From positions 620,001 through 684,000 of the forward strand of contig NZ_AP024897.1 in NCBI RefSeq assembly GCF_024529975.1: DNA of 64,000 nucleotides, read 5' to 3'. Below are positions 1 to 8,151 of this stretch, piece by piece. This DNA comes from Vibrio quintilis (GTDB taxonomy: Bacteria > Pseudomonadota > Gammaproteobacteria > Enterobacterales > Vibrionaceae). Each line of letters starts with the position of its first letter. Positions within the stretch are counted from its first letter, which is position 1. The position numbers and the translations under genes are program-made. Under the pieces are notes generated by a model, which did not search any database, was not told the DNA's origin, and saw only the letters and a program-made list of their open reading frames with translations.

Positions 1-462
1 CACATCATCAATATCCCGGACGATTTCTGTCTTTTCGAAAGCCATCAGAATGGATTGTTTGACTTCTTTTTGCAGATGTTCGAGCGCTTTTTCACCGTAT
101 AAATCTGCATAGGTTTTATTGCTGAAGAGCTTGATTAACGTATTCCGGACCAGCGGCATATAGTTATCAATCGCTTTGATCCGTGCAGGGTGTCGGGTTT
201 CTACGGCCAGTTCCAGCATCACGAAATGATTTTGTTGCTTCTCGCCTTTGACACTCAGGACCACTTTATCCAGCTGATGGAATACCGGCGTGGGGGAGAC
301 CGGATCTTCCTTTTTGGTGAAGACGGACATAAAAGAATCTGAACTATTTGCACCTGAGGTCTGTTTTAAATACCAGATACCACCAAAGACGGCTCCGCCG
401 GATACAACCGCGGTCGTGATCAGCATCATCACACACAGAATAATCATTTGTTTTTTGGTCAT
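1..462 (-). CDS. fliL: lateral flagellar basal-body protein FliL (partial, C-terminus outside window)
   Basis: Reading the minus strand from ATG at 462 gives a protein that starts MTKKQMIILCVMML and has one N-terminal membrane segment, then a periplasmic part with the phrase VVLSVKGEKQQNHFVMLELAVE, typical of FliL. FliL sits at the base of the flagellum and associates with the stator units. The gene follows fliK with a 23-base gap, so it belongs to the late operon fliD-S-T-K-L. In other Vibrio lateral clusters (where it is called lafF) the sigma factor and stator genes come next; those would be outside the window. The frame is open to base 1, so the C-terminus is missing here. Confidence 0.85.
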   Translation of the reverse strand, partial: MTKKQMIILCVMMLITTAVVSGGAVFGGIWYLKQTSGANSSDSFMSVFTKKEDPVSPTPVFHQLDKVVLSVKGEKQQNHFVMLELAVETRHPARIKAIDNYMPLVRNTLIKLFSNKTYADLYGEKALEHLQKEVKQSILMAFEKTEIVRDIDDV

Positions 463-485
463 TGCCTTTTTCCCTCGTTGATGAT

Positions 486-1691
486 TCAGGCTTGTGTATT
501 CAGCCAGTGTTCCGAAGTCACTGACGTATGATTATCGTCCGGGTGATGATCACTCCGGGACGCAAATATGGTGGCTTCGTCTTCCTGTCCGGTATAAGAC
601 TGGCCTTCACTTTGATGCTCAGAGCCGACGTTGACATCGACATGCATGAAGTTCTGGTTTTGCAGCTCAGTGCGCAGGCGATCAGAAACCTGCATCAATG
701 CTTCTCTGGTAGCGGTGGAACTGGCGTGAATCTGAACATTCAGCTTGTCGCCATCGACCCGGACCATTAAGTCCAGTTTGCCTAATTCAGGCGGATCGAG
801 ACGGATCTTTGCTTCCTGCAGATTTTGTTGTGCCTGTAGCGTCACCCGATCGTGCAGAATGCTCAGCATCTGCTCGCCCCATTTACCTGACTGCGGATCA
901 ACCCTGACGGCTGCCCACTCTGCGCCACCCGCTGAGGCCGGATTTGCCGTGCCTGCGGTATGCTGTGTCTGGGTGGCTGACGTTGACAGACTTTGCAGCG
1001 CTGCACTGGTCGCGGCAGATGGTGTTGCCTGACCTTCCGCTGCCGATACCGACATCAGTGCGGATTTCAATGCGACTTTGTCCGTCTGACTGAGTGCCGC
1101 TGAACTCACCGTGAGTTTGTCAGCCTGTGTCAGCTGACTCAGTTTATCTGATGCTGTTGTTGCCGCCGTTTGCTGGCCTTTGAGCTGCTGATTCTGTTCG
1201 CCGGTTGTTGCGGCGAGTTTTGCAGAAATCCGGTTGCTGTGCGCATGACTTTCCTGCTCTGCTTTAGAGAGCCGTTGTTGCTGCGCATTGAGAATGTCAC
1301 TGAGAATTGCCGCAATACCGGAAGTATCTGAAGAATCAGTGACATCCTGCTGCTCTTGTCCCTGACCTGGTTTAGATAAGGAAGACGGTGATAAAGCGGC
1401 CTGTTCCTGAGTATAGAAACCCGCCTGCTCACCCGCTATCTGGCCTGCCTGGAATCCCTGACTGGTTTGTCCGGCCGTTTTACTCTGGTCAGTGCGGGTA
1501 TTTCCGGCACTTTGCTCTGTACTCTGCCGGGAATGTTTCGTCTGCTGACGGGAAACGCTCCGGAAAGCCTGAGTCGTTTTCTGGCTGCTTTCAGCAGCAC
1601 CGTTACGGGCTTTGCGGACCTGAAAGCCTTGCTGAGTGTCAGTCTGCTGCTGAGCCGGCGATGCTGACGTTAAAATTTGAGTCTGAATCAT
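486..1691 (-). CDS. fliK: flagellar hook-length control protein FliK (lateral, LafE type)
   Basis: FliK measures hook length and switches the flagellar export gate from hook to filament substrates. The 401-residue product has the usual plan: a long low-complexity N-terminal region rich in Gln, Ser, Thr and Ala (about residues 1-260), then a compact conserved C-terminal domain with LDPPELGKLDLMVRVDGDKL followed by a stretch containing HVDVNVG, the hallmark of the Flg_hook domain. The start ATG at 1691 overlaps the fliT stop as ATGA, which implies translational coupling. It corresponds by position and domain to LafE of lateral systems. The N-terminal half is not conserved in sequence in this family, so the call rests on the C-terminus and on gene order. 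Confidence 0.88.
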   Translation of the reverse strand: MIQTQILTSASPAQQQTDTQQGFQVRKARNGAAESSQKTTQAFRSVSRQQTKHSRQSTEQSAGNTRTDQSKTAGQTSQGFQAGQIAGEQAGFYTQEQAALSPSSLSKPGQGQEQQDVTDSSDTSGIAAILSDILNAQQQRLSKAEQESHAHSNRISAKLAATTGEQNQQLKGQQTAATTASDKLSQLTQADKLTVSSAALSQTDKVALKSALMSVSAAEGQATPSAATSAALQSLSTSATQTQHTAGTANPASAGGAEWAAVRVDPQSGKWGEQMLSILHDRVTLQAQQNLQEAKIRLDPPELGKLDLMVRVDGDKLNVQIHASSTATREALMQVSDRLRTELQNQNFMHVDVNVGSEHQSEGQSYTGQEDEATIFASRSDHHPDDNHTSVTSEHWLNTQA

Positions 1692-1999
1692 CTGAGTTCT
1701 CCGTCCGGCGTCGCGAGCTGATAGGCAAGTGCCCGTTCCTGCTGCATCCGGACATTATTCATGGTTTGTTCCAGTTCACTGGTTGCCTGAGACAGTTGCT
1801 CAAATGCTGCCTGATGAATCGCTTTGATTCTGGCAATCTCGGGGGCGAGACGCGGATCATTCAGATAAGCCTGATGCGCAGCCAGCAGCTCCTGAAGCTG
1901 TTGGTCATATCGCATCAGTGACGGCCAGTCCTCAAGTTTGGCCGCGATCTGTATCCGCTGCGCCAGATGGCGAAACCGCTCCGGAGAGACTTTATGCAT
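1688..1999 (-). CDS. fliT: FliT-like flagellar chaperone (lateral, LafD position)
   Basis: A small, helical, charged protein of 103 residues between fliS and fliK. That is the position of FliT, the export chaperone for the filament cap FliD, called LafD in some lateral clusters. The sequence is mostly amphipathic helix, for example LMRYDQQLQELLAAHQAYLN, with no enzyme motif. The ATG at 1999 lies inside the end of fliS, giving an 8-base overlap. A TTG at 2008 in the same frame would add three residues but is the less likely start. The end overlaps fliK by four bases. The family is poorly conserved, so the functional name depends largely on gene order. Confidence 0.7.
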   Translation of the reverse strand: MHKVSPERFRHLAQRIQIAAKLEDWPSLMRYDQQLQELLAAHQAYLNDPRLAPEIARIKAIHQAAFEQLSQATSELEQTMNNVRMQQERALAYQLATPDGELR

Positions 2000-2378
2000 T
2001 CTTGCCAAAATCCATCCACCCTTCGCGGATATTGTTCATCACCCGTTCGACATTGGTCAGATGATCAATATTGTTTTGCACACTGGACTGATACAGCTCA
2101 ACCTGACAGAAGTCATACAGCTGATGCAGGCTTTCAGCAATTTCGCCGCCATTTTCATCATCCAGCGCACTGTCAAGGCCGACCAGAATATTCATACATT
2201 TACTGATGCCCATGCCTTTTTCGGCATAGCGTTTGGCTTCAATATGACCGCGGATACGTTCGACTTCATCCAGCAGGCCATCAATCAGCATCACCACTAA
2301 CTGGTGCGGATTGGCTGATGCGGCCTGTGCATCCAAATCAACCTGCTGATATGAGTCATAACCTGAGTCCATTAACAT
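1992..2378 (-). CDS. fliS: flagellin export chaperone FliS (lateral)
   Basis: FliS binds the C-terminal helix of flagellin in the cytoplasm, keeps it unfolded and delivers it to the export gate. The 128-residue product carries the family signature near its start (SYQQVDLDAQAASANPHQLV, then MLIDGLLDEVERIRG) and the LVGLDSALDDENGGEIAESL segment, both typical of FliS. A clear GGGAG ribosome site precedes ATG 2378. It follows fliD by 21 bases and overlaps fliT, so it is in the fliD-S-T-K-L operon just downstream of the lateral flagellin. Length matches the family. Confidence 0.93.
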   Translation of the reverse strand: MLMDSGYDSYQQVDLDAQAASANPHQLVVMLIDGLLDEVERIRGHIEAKRYAEKGMGISKCMNILVGLDSALDDENGGEIAESLHQLYDFCQVELYQSSVQNNIDHLTNVERVMNNIREGWMDFGKNA

Positions 2379-2399
2379 AAAAATTTCTCCCGTCTGTGC

Positions 2400-3764
2400 T
2401 TAAGATGAGGATGAAGTTGAAGAAGATGAGAACATCGACATGGTTTTATCCATTTGCGTCAACAGGGTATTCATCTGGGTAAACTGCTTCAGGTAACGCT
2501 TGTAAGCCATGTTATAGCGCTCTTCCAGCACAGTTTGTTTATCTTCCAGCCGGTCAATATTTTGTTGCAGGCTGGTTTTGCGTGATTTAAAAATACCGCT
2601 GACTGAATCTGTATAAGACTTGGTAATTTCTTCAATCGAATCCAGCAGGTTACCGCTACCGTTAAAGATATTTTCCAGCAGGGTGCTGTTCTCTTTCTGC
2701 ACTTTGGCGAGCTTGGTGGCATCGAGCTCCATTTCGCCTGTGCGGCTGATGGTGATACCAATATCACTGAGATGCTTGCCATCAAAGGTTTGACGGACAA
2801 CCCGGTTGACCTGGGATTTAATTGAACGCAGGGTTGGATCGTTGGCCAGAACACCCCGTTCACTGTCATCTGAGCTGCTTTTGCCATATTTATTGAGCGT
2901 GGTCATCAGGGTGTTATAGGCTTCAATGAACTTATTCACCTGCGTCTTGGTTGCGTCATCATCAGCACCGACTTTCAGGCTCAGTGATGAGTCACCACTG
3001 GTTTGTGCTTTGTTGACCGTCACACTGACACCGTCAATCACATTGCTGAAAGTGTTGCTGCTGTTGGTGAGTTTCAGACCGGAGTTTTGAGCGCCTAACC
3101 AGATGACGGCATCTTTGGCTTCTGTAATCTGATTCAGTGAACTGAATGCACTTTCAAACCAGCTTTCCCCGGTACCTGAAGCGGAAACGGAGATGGTGTT
3201 GGCAGCCCCCGTTTCTGTACTGCTCAACATAAAGTGTGTTTGCCCGTTAGAACGGACTAAGGTCGCACTGACGCCCGGGTTATCGCTGCTGTTATTGATT
3301 GCTTTTACCAGTTCAGCCATGGTGGTTTTACCGTCGCCATCGCTGTCAATGGTCGATAGATCCAGCGTCATGGTGTTGCTGCCAACTGTCAGGTCAAGCG
3401 TACCTGTCGCCGGAATTTCTGTATCTGCCGTTAAAGTTGATGGCATGCTGGCTGATACCTGATTGGCAGTCGCGACCTGCTCAACAAAAATCTGGTAATC
3501 TCCGGCCAGTGCTGATGAGCTGGCTGTTGCGGTAAAATTGCTCTCAGATGAACTGGTGGCTGCATTGTTTACCACGCTGCTGGTACTGCTGTTCATCGAT
3601 TTAACCGCAGAGCGGAAATCGTTGAGTGCAGTCTGGACTTTACCCAAAGCCGTTAACTGGGATTGATAGGTACTTTCCTGTTTCTTATACAGGGTTTGAA
3701 ATGCCTGGACATCATAAGTAGCCAGGTTTTTTGCCATTGAGGCTGCATCTACCGTTGAACTCAT
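2400..3764 (-). CDS. fliD: flagellar filament cap protein FliD (lateral, HAP2)
   Basis: FliD forms the cap at the filament tip that folds incoming flagellin. The 454-residue protein has a FliD N-terminal domain (YQSQLTALGKVQTALNDFRS at about residues 33-52), a variable central region, and a FliD C-terminal domain ending in coiled coil (LQQNIDRLEDKQTVLEERYN, followed by YKRYLKQFTQMNTLLTQMDK). The final residues are a Ser/Thr run. It is the first gene of the minus-strand late operon, 387 bases beyond the end of the flagellin gene. Its promoter should lie in that gap, but I could not identify it with confidence. Length is normal for lateral FliD proteins. Confidence 0.93.
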   Translation of the reverse strand: MSSTVDAASMAKNLATYDVQAFQTLYKKQESTYQSQLTALGKVQTALNDFRSAVKSMNSSTSSVVNNAATSSSESNFTATASSSALAGDYQIFVEQVATANQVSASMPSTLTADTEIPATGTLDLTVGSNTMTLDLSTIDSDGDGKTTMAELVKAINNSSDNPGVSATLVRSNGQTHFMLSSTETGAANTISVSASGTGESWFESAFSSLNQITEAKDAVIWLGAQNSGLKLTNSSNTFSNVIDGVSVTVNKAQTSGDSSLSLKVGADDDATKTQVNKFIEAYNTLMTTLNKYGKSSSDDSERGVLANDPTLRSIKSQVNRVVRQTFDGKHLSDIGITISRTGEMELDATKLAKVQKENSTLLENIFNGSGNLLDSIEEITKSYTDSVSGIFKSRKTSLQQNIDRLEDKQTVLEERYNMAYKRYLKQFTQMNTLLTQMDKTMSMFSSSSTSSSS

Positions 3765-4151
3765 TCCGGTCGCTCCTTGTTAATTCAGTTTGCGTACCAG
3801 AGAGAAGTCATCGCATTCCCTGATATGCGTTATGATGTATTTGCAATAACTATTCCAGCTCTATTGCTATTTCAAAACAATGGGTTATCTGTTTTTTACT
3901 TCAAAAACGGAAGTTTTATTTCCCCATCTGAAGTTCCGCTCTGCTGCCGCAGGAAATAAAACTGATTTGAAAATATAAGGCGACCGAACCGTGAAATAAT
4001 TAAGCGTCACAGGGGAGAATCGTGGCGGGTTTATGTTAATTTCGGATCATGTTTATCCCTGAACCGGGAATAAAAAATGGCCCCCCGGAGCGGGAGGCCA
4101 AAGACCAAATAAATTTGGCATAGATATAGATAAATAAAAGGATCGTGTTGC
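3765..4151. other. intergenic region between fliD and lafA with a 12-bp inverted repeat
   Basis: No coding sequence is supported here. The part nearest fliD should carry its promoter. A perfect 12-bp inverted repeat (AGTTTTATTTCC at 3912-3923, GGAAATAAAACT at 3952-3963) with a 28-base loop lies in the middle. The flagellin terminator lies at 4079-4099. Confidence 0.7.
4079..4099 (-). terminator. Rho-independent terminator of lafA
   Basis: On the minus strand this reads as a G+C-rich hairpin (GGCCTCCCGCTCCGGGGGGCC) followed at once by ATTTTTTATT. It lies 52 bases after the flagellin stop, as expected for a strongly expressed single-gene transcript. Confidence 0.8.
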
Positions 4152-4982
4152 TTAGCCCAGCAGAGACATCGCAAGGCTTGGCATTTGGTTGGTATTTTGC
4201 AGAACTTTTGTACCCGCCTGAACCAGCATTTGGTTTTTAGTCATGTTTGATGTTTCAACTGCGTAATCCGCATCAGTGATACGACCTTTGGCAGCAGAAG
4301 TGTTTTCTGAAATGCTGGACAGGTTGTTGATAGTGTGCTCTAAGCGGTTGATGTTTGCACCTAGTTTTGCACGAGCTGTGTTGATAGCGTTAAATAGATC
4401 ATCAATCACACCAATTTCTGTGTTTGAATCAGTAGCATTCGTTCCAATAGAGCCAATAGTACTCGTGTCGATATTCCCTAGCTCAGTAGTCATATCAAAT
4501 GCCAGTGTTTCAGTTTTAGAGGCACCAATCTGAAATGTAAGATTAGAAGCCAGTTTACCGCCAACAAGTAGTGTTTCACCAGCGCCATAAGTTGTAAAGT
4601 TTAGAATCCGATCCATCTCATTGTGTAATTCTAGATATTCAGCTTGCAGAGCGTCACGTTCATTCTGACCGTTAGTATCGTTCGCTGACTGTGTTGCTAA
4701 GTCTTTCATACGGTAAGCGATATTAGTCAGTTCTTCTAGGGCTCCATCAGCTGTTTGCATCATAGAGATTGCATCCTGAGAGTTGCGTTTCGCAACTGTC
4801 ATACCACGAACCTGAGCTTCTAAACGGCTTGAGATGGCCAATCCTGCAGCATCGTCAGCAGCAGAGTTGATGCGCAGACCAGTACTCAAACGTTCCATCG
4901 CAGTAGTTAAAAGATCGTTTGTGCTGCTCAGCGTATTCTGAGTAACCAACGACGCGTAATTTGTGTGCATTGATAAAGCCAT
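4152..4982 (-). CDS. lafA: lateral flagellin LafA
   Basis: This is the filament subunit. The 276-residue product has the conserved flagellin ends: an N-terminal D0/D1 region ([20 protein letters not shown], then [12 protein letters not shown]) and a C-terminal region with [20 protein letters not shown] and a final SLAMSLLG. The middle (about residues 140-200) is short and lacks large outer domains. Its length of about 280 residues fits lateral flagellins and is shorter than typical Vibrio polar flagellins of about 375-380 residues. Only one flagellin gene is present here, in contrast to the multiple copies of polar loci. It is monocistronic, with its own terminator, and is probably transcribed by the lateral sigma-28 factor. 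Confidence 0.93.
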   Translation of the reverse strand: MALSMHTNYASLVTQNTLSSTNDLLTTAMERLSTGLRINSAADDAAGLAISSRLEAQVRGMTVAKRNSQDAISMMQTADGALEELTNIAYRMKDLATQSANDTNGQNERDALQAEYLELHNEMDRILNFTTYGAGETLLVGGKLASNLTFQIGASKTETLAFDMTTELGNIDTSTIGSIGTNATDSNTEIGVIDDLFNAINTARAKLGANINRLEHTINNLSSISENTSAAKGRITDADYAVETSNMTKNQMLVQAGTKVLQNTNQMPSLAMSLLG

Positions 4983-5029
4983 CTTAGTCTCCTTGCTTTG
5001 TCACTATAGTTGCTTCGTCATTATTCAAG

Positions 5030-5057
5030 CATCGGGCGATACCCGCTTCTTTGTTCA
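5030..5057 (-). promoter_or_regulatory. candidate sigma-28 type promoter of lafA
   Basis: On the minus strand TGAACAAA and GCCCGATG are separated by 12 bases, a loose match to the sigma-28 flagellar consensus (TAAAGTTT, about 11 bases, GCCGATAA). The -10 box lies about 47 bases before the lafA start. The match is imperfect, so this is only a candidate. Confidence 0.3.
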
Positions 5058-5167
5058 ATAATGAAAGGCGGACACTTACTGGCGGGGATTAACTAAAAAA
5101 TAAAAAAAACTGAAAATAAATTATTTTTTCGTGAGTGACGGGAATGTTCAGTGGGGCGTAAATTATC

Positions 5168-5191
5168 AAAAACCCGCGGTGTCGCGGGTTT
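5168..5191 (-). terminator. terminator of the first beta-propeller gene
   Basis: Hairpin AAACCCGCG / CGCGGGTTT. On the minus strand it is followed by TTTTTGATAA. It lies 25 bases after the stop of the gene at 5216-6493. Confidence 0.75.
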
Positions 5192-5215
5192 GGTCTATGC
5201 TGAGATTGACTGAGT

Positions 5216-6493
5216 TTAGTAGTCGTCACTGTAGCAGATATGGGATTCCATTGTGCCCGGCTTTTGGCGGTAGAGGTAGATTTGGGAATCGGGATATGCA
5301 GTGGGTTCGCCTTCCAGCAGGTGGCCATTTTGAGAGCGCCAGTACATACCGCTGCCATTGTCGAGTACAGTTGGATCAATTACACGATCTTTAGAAACTT
5401 TACCATCAACCTGTGATATTGAAGCCTGATGCATTGTTTGTTCAACGGCATCGTAGTAATAGGCTTGTTTTTGGCATCTGAAGGCAATGGAAGTACCGTT
5501 TTCAGAGACCGTGGGGTAGTTACACGTAGTCAGTTTTTTCCCGTCATATTGCATATCGATATCCTGAACATTCGTATCATGACTGAGATCGACTTTCAGG
5601 ACGCGGTTGGTTACTGTTGAGAATACGGCATATTTGCCATCAATACTGATGGAAGGAAAACTTGCATCAATTGTTTTGCCAGTTTTTGGATCGATGGAAA
5701 TGAGTTTACTTTTCTTTGTGATACGGTCATAGACATAAATCTGGTAATAGCGATGATTATTTTCCATGCCGGGGATGACATCAGCGATTGCTTTATAAAT
5801 TAAGTAACGCCCATCACCGGAAATGATTCGTTGCGTTGGTCCGTATGAAAGTTTGAAGTTTGTCAGATTGCCATCAATGTCGTAATTGATTTTTGTTCGG
5901 GTGTTATTTGTAACATCCCAAAGGTAGAGATAGTCGTAGCTGGACGTTGAAGTTTCTAAGGCTGGTCCGTTGTAACCGTAGTAAACATATTTTCCATCTT
6001 CGCTGACCGCAATTTTATAACTCACAATCACGCTATCCGGTAAGTTGCCATTGATATCCCGGTTGATTACCTCTGCTTTGCCTGTTTTCAGATCATAAAG
6101 ATACATTAACTTACCTTTATATCCATCACCATCTAACACCAGAAAACGACCATTGGATGTCATTGATCTGATTTTCATCCGGTTGAACTTTGTCTCATCC
6201 ATTCCTTCTGGTGCAGGAATGCGGCTGACAGAATTATCCAGTGTATTTTTGACATAATGCCCCCAGGTTCCCTCATCATCATAGTTATGTTTATTGCTGG
6301 ACTGGAATACGACATATTTGCCTGAATAGGTTGCAAAATGGCTGTATTTATACGCGTTATTAAATTCCATTTGTGAGTTGGTTGTCGCACCGTATAACTC
6401 AAATTCTTTTTCGGTTTTACCATCAGTCAAATCCATCGTAGCGTAAGCATGCACACTCGCCAGAATCATTGTTGATAAAAGTAGTCGTTTCAT
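5216..6493 (-). CDS. exported beta-propeller-like protein, copy 1 of 3 (unknown function)
   Basis: The 425-residue product begins with a signal peptide (MKRLLLSTMILASVHAYA, predicted cut after AYA). The rest consists of repeated short beta units of the TolB/PD40 type, seen as recurring phrases such as SGKYVVFQSS, SNGRFLVLDGDGY, SEDGKYVYYGY, SGDGRYLIYKA, SIDGKYAVFST and SENGTSIAFRC, spaced roughly 45-60 residues apart. This pattern suggests a six- to seven-bladed propeller in the periplasm or outside the cell. The C-terminus is YLYRQKPGTMESHICYSDDY. Two further paralogues follow upstream in tandem. The location between the lateral flagellin and the flagellar export genes suggests a link with surface motility or surface contact, but that is inference. 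I do not recognise a named family. Confidence 0.8.
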   Translation of the reverse strand: MKRLLLSTMILASVHAYATMDLTDGKTEKEFELYGATTNSQMEFNNAYKYSHFATYSGKYVVFQSSNKHNYDDEGTWGHYVKNTLDNSVSRIPAPEGMDETKFNRMKIRSMTSNGRFLVLDGDGYKGKLMYLYDLKTGKAEVINRDINGNLPDSVIVSYKIAVSEDGKYVYYGYNGPALETSTSSYDYLYLWDVTNNTRTKINYDIDGNLTNFKLSYGPTQRIISGDGRYLIYKAIADVIPGMENNHRYYQIYVYDRITKKSKLISIDPKTGKTIDASFPSISIDGKYAVFSTVTNRVLKVDLSHDTNVQDIDMQYDGKKLTTCNYPTVSENGTSIAFRCQKQAYYYDAVEQTMHQASISQVDGKVSKDRVIDPTVLDNGSGMYWRSQNGHLLEGEPTAYPDSQIYLYRQKPGTMESHICYSDDY

Positions 6494-6658
6494 TCGTTGT
6501 TCCTTTTTGGAAGATATACCGAATAAAACAGGCGACGTAGTGAGAGAATGATTAAATATGAATTTGGTATATTATTCTGATGAATAATATGTCTGATCAA
6601 TTATTATAAATATTTGTATAAATAAAAAGCAGATGAGGGGTGAAATCATCTGCTTTTT
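6494..6658 (-). promoter_or_regulatory. promoter block 1 of the beta-propeller genes, with upstream terminator
   Basis: This block is almost identical to those at 7962-8123 and 9427-9587. On the minus strand it holds a candidate sigma-70 promoter (TTGATC, 18 bases, AATAAT) and a ribosome site AAAAAGGAAC just before the ATG. Its distal end is a hairpin (AAGCAGATGA / TCATCTGCTT) with a T-rich tail, which terminates the preceding gene (6684-7961). Confidence 0.55.
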
Positions 6659-6683
6659 TGGTTTTGCTTGAGTGAGGCTTTAA

Positions 6684-7961
6684 TTAATAATCATCACTGA
6701 AACAGATCTGAGATTCAGTGGTGCCCGGTTTTTGGCGGTAGAGGTAGATTTGGTAATCAGCCGAGGAATTCGGTTCACCCGGTAACAGATGTGCTCCGGA
6801 AGATCGCCACTGCATACCATTACCCTTATCCAGAACTTGTAGTCCGTAGCGATAAACTGATTTTTTTGAATCGCTGCCATCAATCATTGAGACGGAACCT
6901 TTATGCATCTTATGTTCTGTATAATCATATAGATAGACTTGTTTCTCACAGTTAACTGCGAGCGCTAAGCCATTAGAAGATATTGAGGGATATGCGCAAT
7001 GTTCAAGTTGATTCCCTTTTTCATCTTTAGTGATGATTTCCCTGTGTAATGTGCTTAAATTAACCCGAACGAGTTTTTGTTGGCCCTGAAGATAGGTGAC
7101 AAATGTTCCATCGATACTTATCGAAGGCATAGAAACCTGAATGTATTCGTTTGTTTCAGGGTCAAATGAAATTAAGCGACTTTTTCCTGTTGTTCGATCA
7201 TAAATATAAGTATTTGCATTTTTAATTGTATTGTCTACATCGGAGTTTACAAGAGCATTAGTTTTGTAGACTAAGAAGCGCCCATCGCCCGAGATCCGCC
7301 GCTGACCATAATTGGAGATAGAAAAGTTAACACTATTACCATTGACATCTTTATTAATTTTTTTTCGGATATTTTTTTCAACATCCCAAAGGTAAACCTG
7401 GTATTGCTGTTGTGAGGAATGCTCTAAAGTCGCACCATAGTAGCTATAATAAACATATTTACCATCTTCACTGACGTGAACCCAGTAGCCAGTAATTACA
7501 GCATCAGGAATATTGCCATTGATATCCCTGTTGATAATTTGGGCTTTGCCTGTCTTTAAATCATAAAGATATATCAGCTCGTCTCTGTATCCGCTTTTGT
7601 CCATAACCAGAAAGCGGCCATTTGCGGTCATTGTCCGGATTGTCATTTTGCTGAATTTTTCATCATCCATTCCTTCAGGTGCGGGGATGCGGGTGACCGA
7701 GCCATCCAGCGTATTCTTGACATAATGCCCCCACTTTCCCTCGCTGTTATAGTTGTTATCATGACTTGAATGAAAAACAACATATTTACCTGAATAGGTT
7801 GCGAAGTTGCTGTATTTATATGCGTCATTAAACTCATTTTGTGCATTCGCTGTTGCACCATAAAGTTCGTATTGTTTTTCAGTCACATTATCTGTCAGGT
7901 TCATCGCAGCGTAAGCATGCACACTTGCCAGAACCAGTGTTGATAAAAGTAGTTGTTTCAT
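6684..7961 (-). CDS. exported beta-propeller-like protein, copy 2 of 3 (unknown function)
   Basis: A 425-residue paralogue of the flanking genes, with signal peptide MKQLLLSTLVLASVHAYA. It shows the same repeated beta units (SGKYVVFHSS, ANGRFLVMDK, SEDGKYVYYSYYG, SGDGRFLVYKT, SIDGTFVTYLQ, SSNGLALAVNC) and the same C-terminal tail (YLYRQKPGTTESQICFSDDY). Two cysteines near residues 350 and 370 and one in the tail are shared by all three copies and could form a disulphide in the periplasm. It has its own upstream block and terminator, so each copy looks independently transcribed. The body has drifted clearly from copies 1 and 3, although the flanking DNA is nearly the same. Function unknown. 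Confidence 0.8.
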   Translation of the reverse strand: MKQLLLSTLVLASVHAYAAMNLTDNVTEKQYELYGATANAQNEFNDAYKYSNFATYSGKYVVFHSSHDNNYNSEGKWGHYVKNTLDGSVTRIPAPEGMDDEKFSKMTIRTMTANGRFLVMDKSGYRDELIYLYDLKTGKAQIINRDINGNIPDAVITGYWVHVSEDGKYVYYSYYGATLEHSSQQQYQVYLWDVEKNIRKKINKDVNGNSVNFSISNYGQRRISGDGRFLVYKTNALVNSDVDNTIKNANTYIYDRTTGKSRLISFDPETNEYIQVSMPSISIDGTFVTYLQGQQKLVRVNLSTLHREIITKDEKGNQLEHCAYPSISSNGLALAVNCEKQVYLYDYTEHKMHKGSVSMIDGSDSKKSVYRYGLQVLDKGNGMQWRSSGAHLLPGEPNSSADYQIYLYRQKPGTTESQICFSDDY

Positions 7962-8123
7962 TCGTTGTTCCTTTTTGGAAGATATACCGAATAAAACAGG
8001 CGACGTAGTGAGAGAATGATTAAATATGAATTTGGTATATTATTCTGATGAATGATATTTTTGATCAATTATTATAAATATTTGGATAAATAAAAAGCAG
8101 ATGAGGGGTGAAATCATCTGCTT
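7962..8123 (-). promoter_or_regulatory. promoter block 2 of the beta-propeller genes, with upstream terminator
   Basis: Near-identical copy of the block at 6494-6658: the same ribosome site, the same TTGATC/AATAAT candidate, and a hairpin at about 8093-8123 that terminates the gene at 8152-9426. Confidence 0.55.
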
Positions 8124-8151
8124 TGTTGGTTTTGCTTGAGTGAGGCTTTAA

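Noticed and set aside
1388..1921. 177-residue open frame opposite fliK and fliT
   Set aside because: Antisense to two well supported genes and without recognisable protein features.
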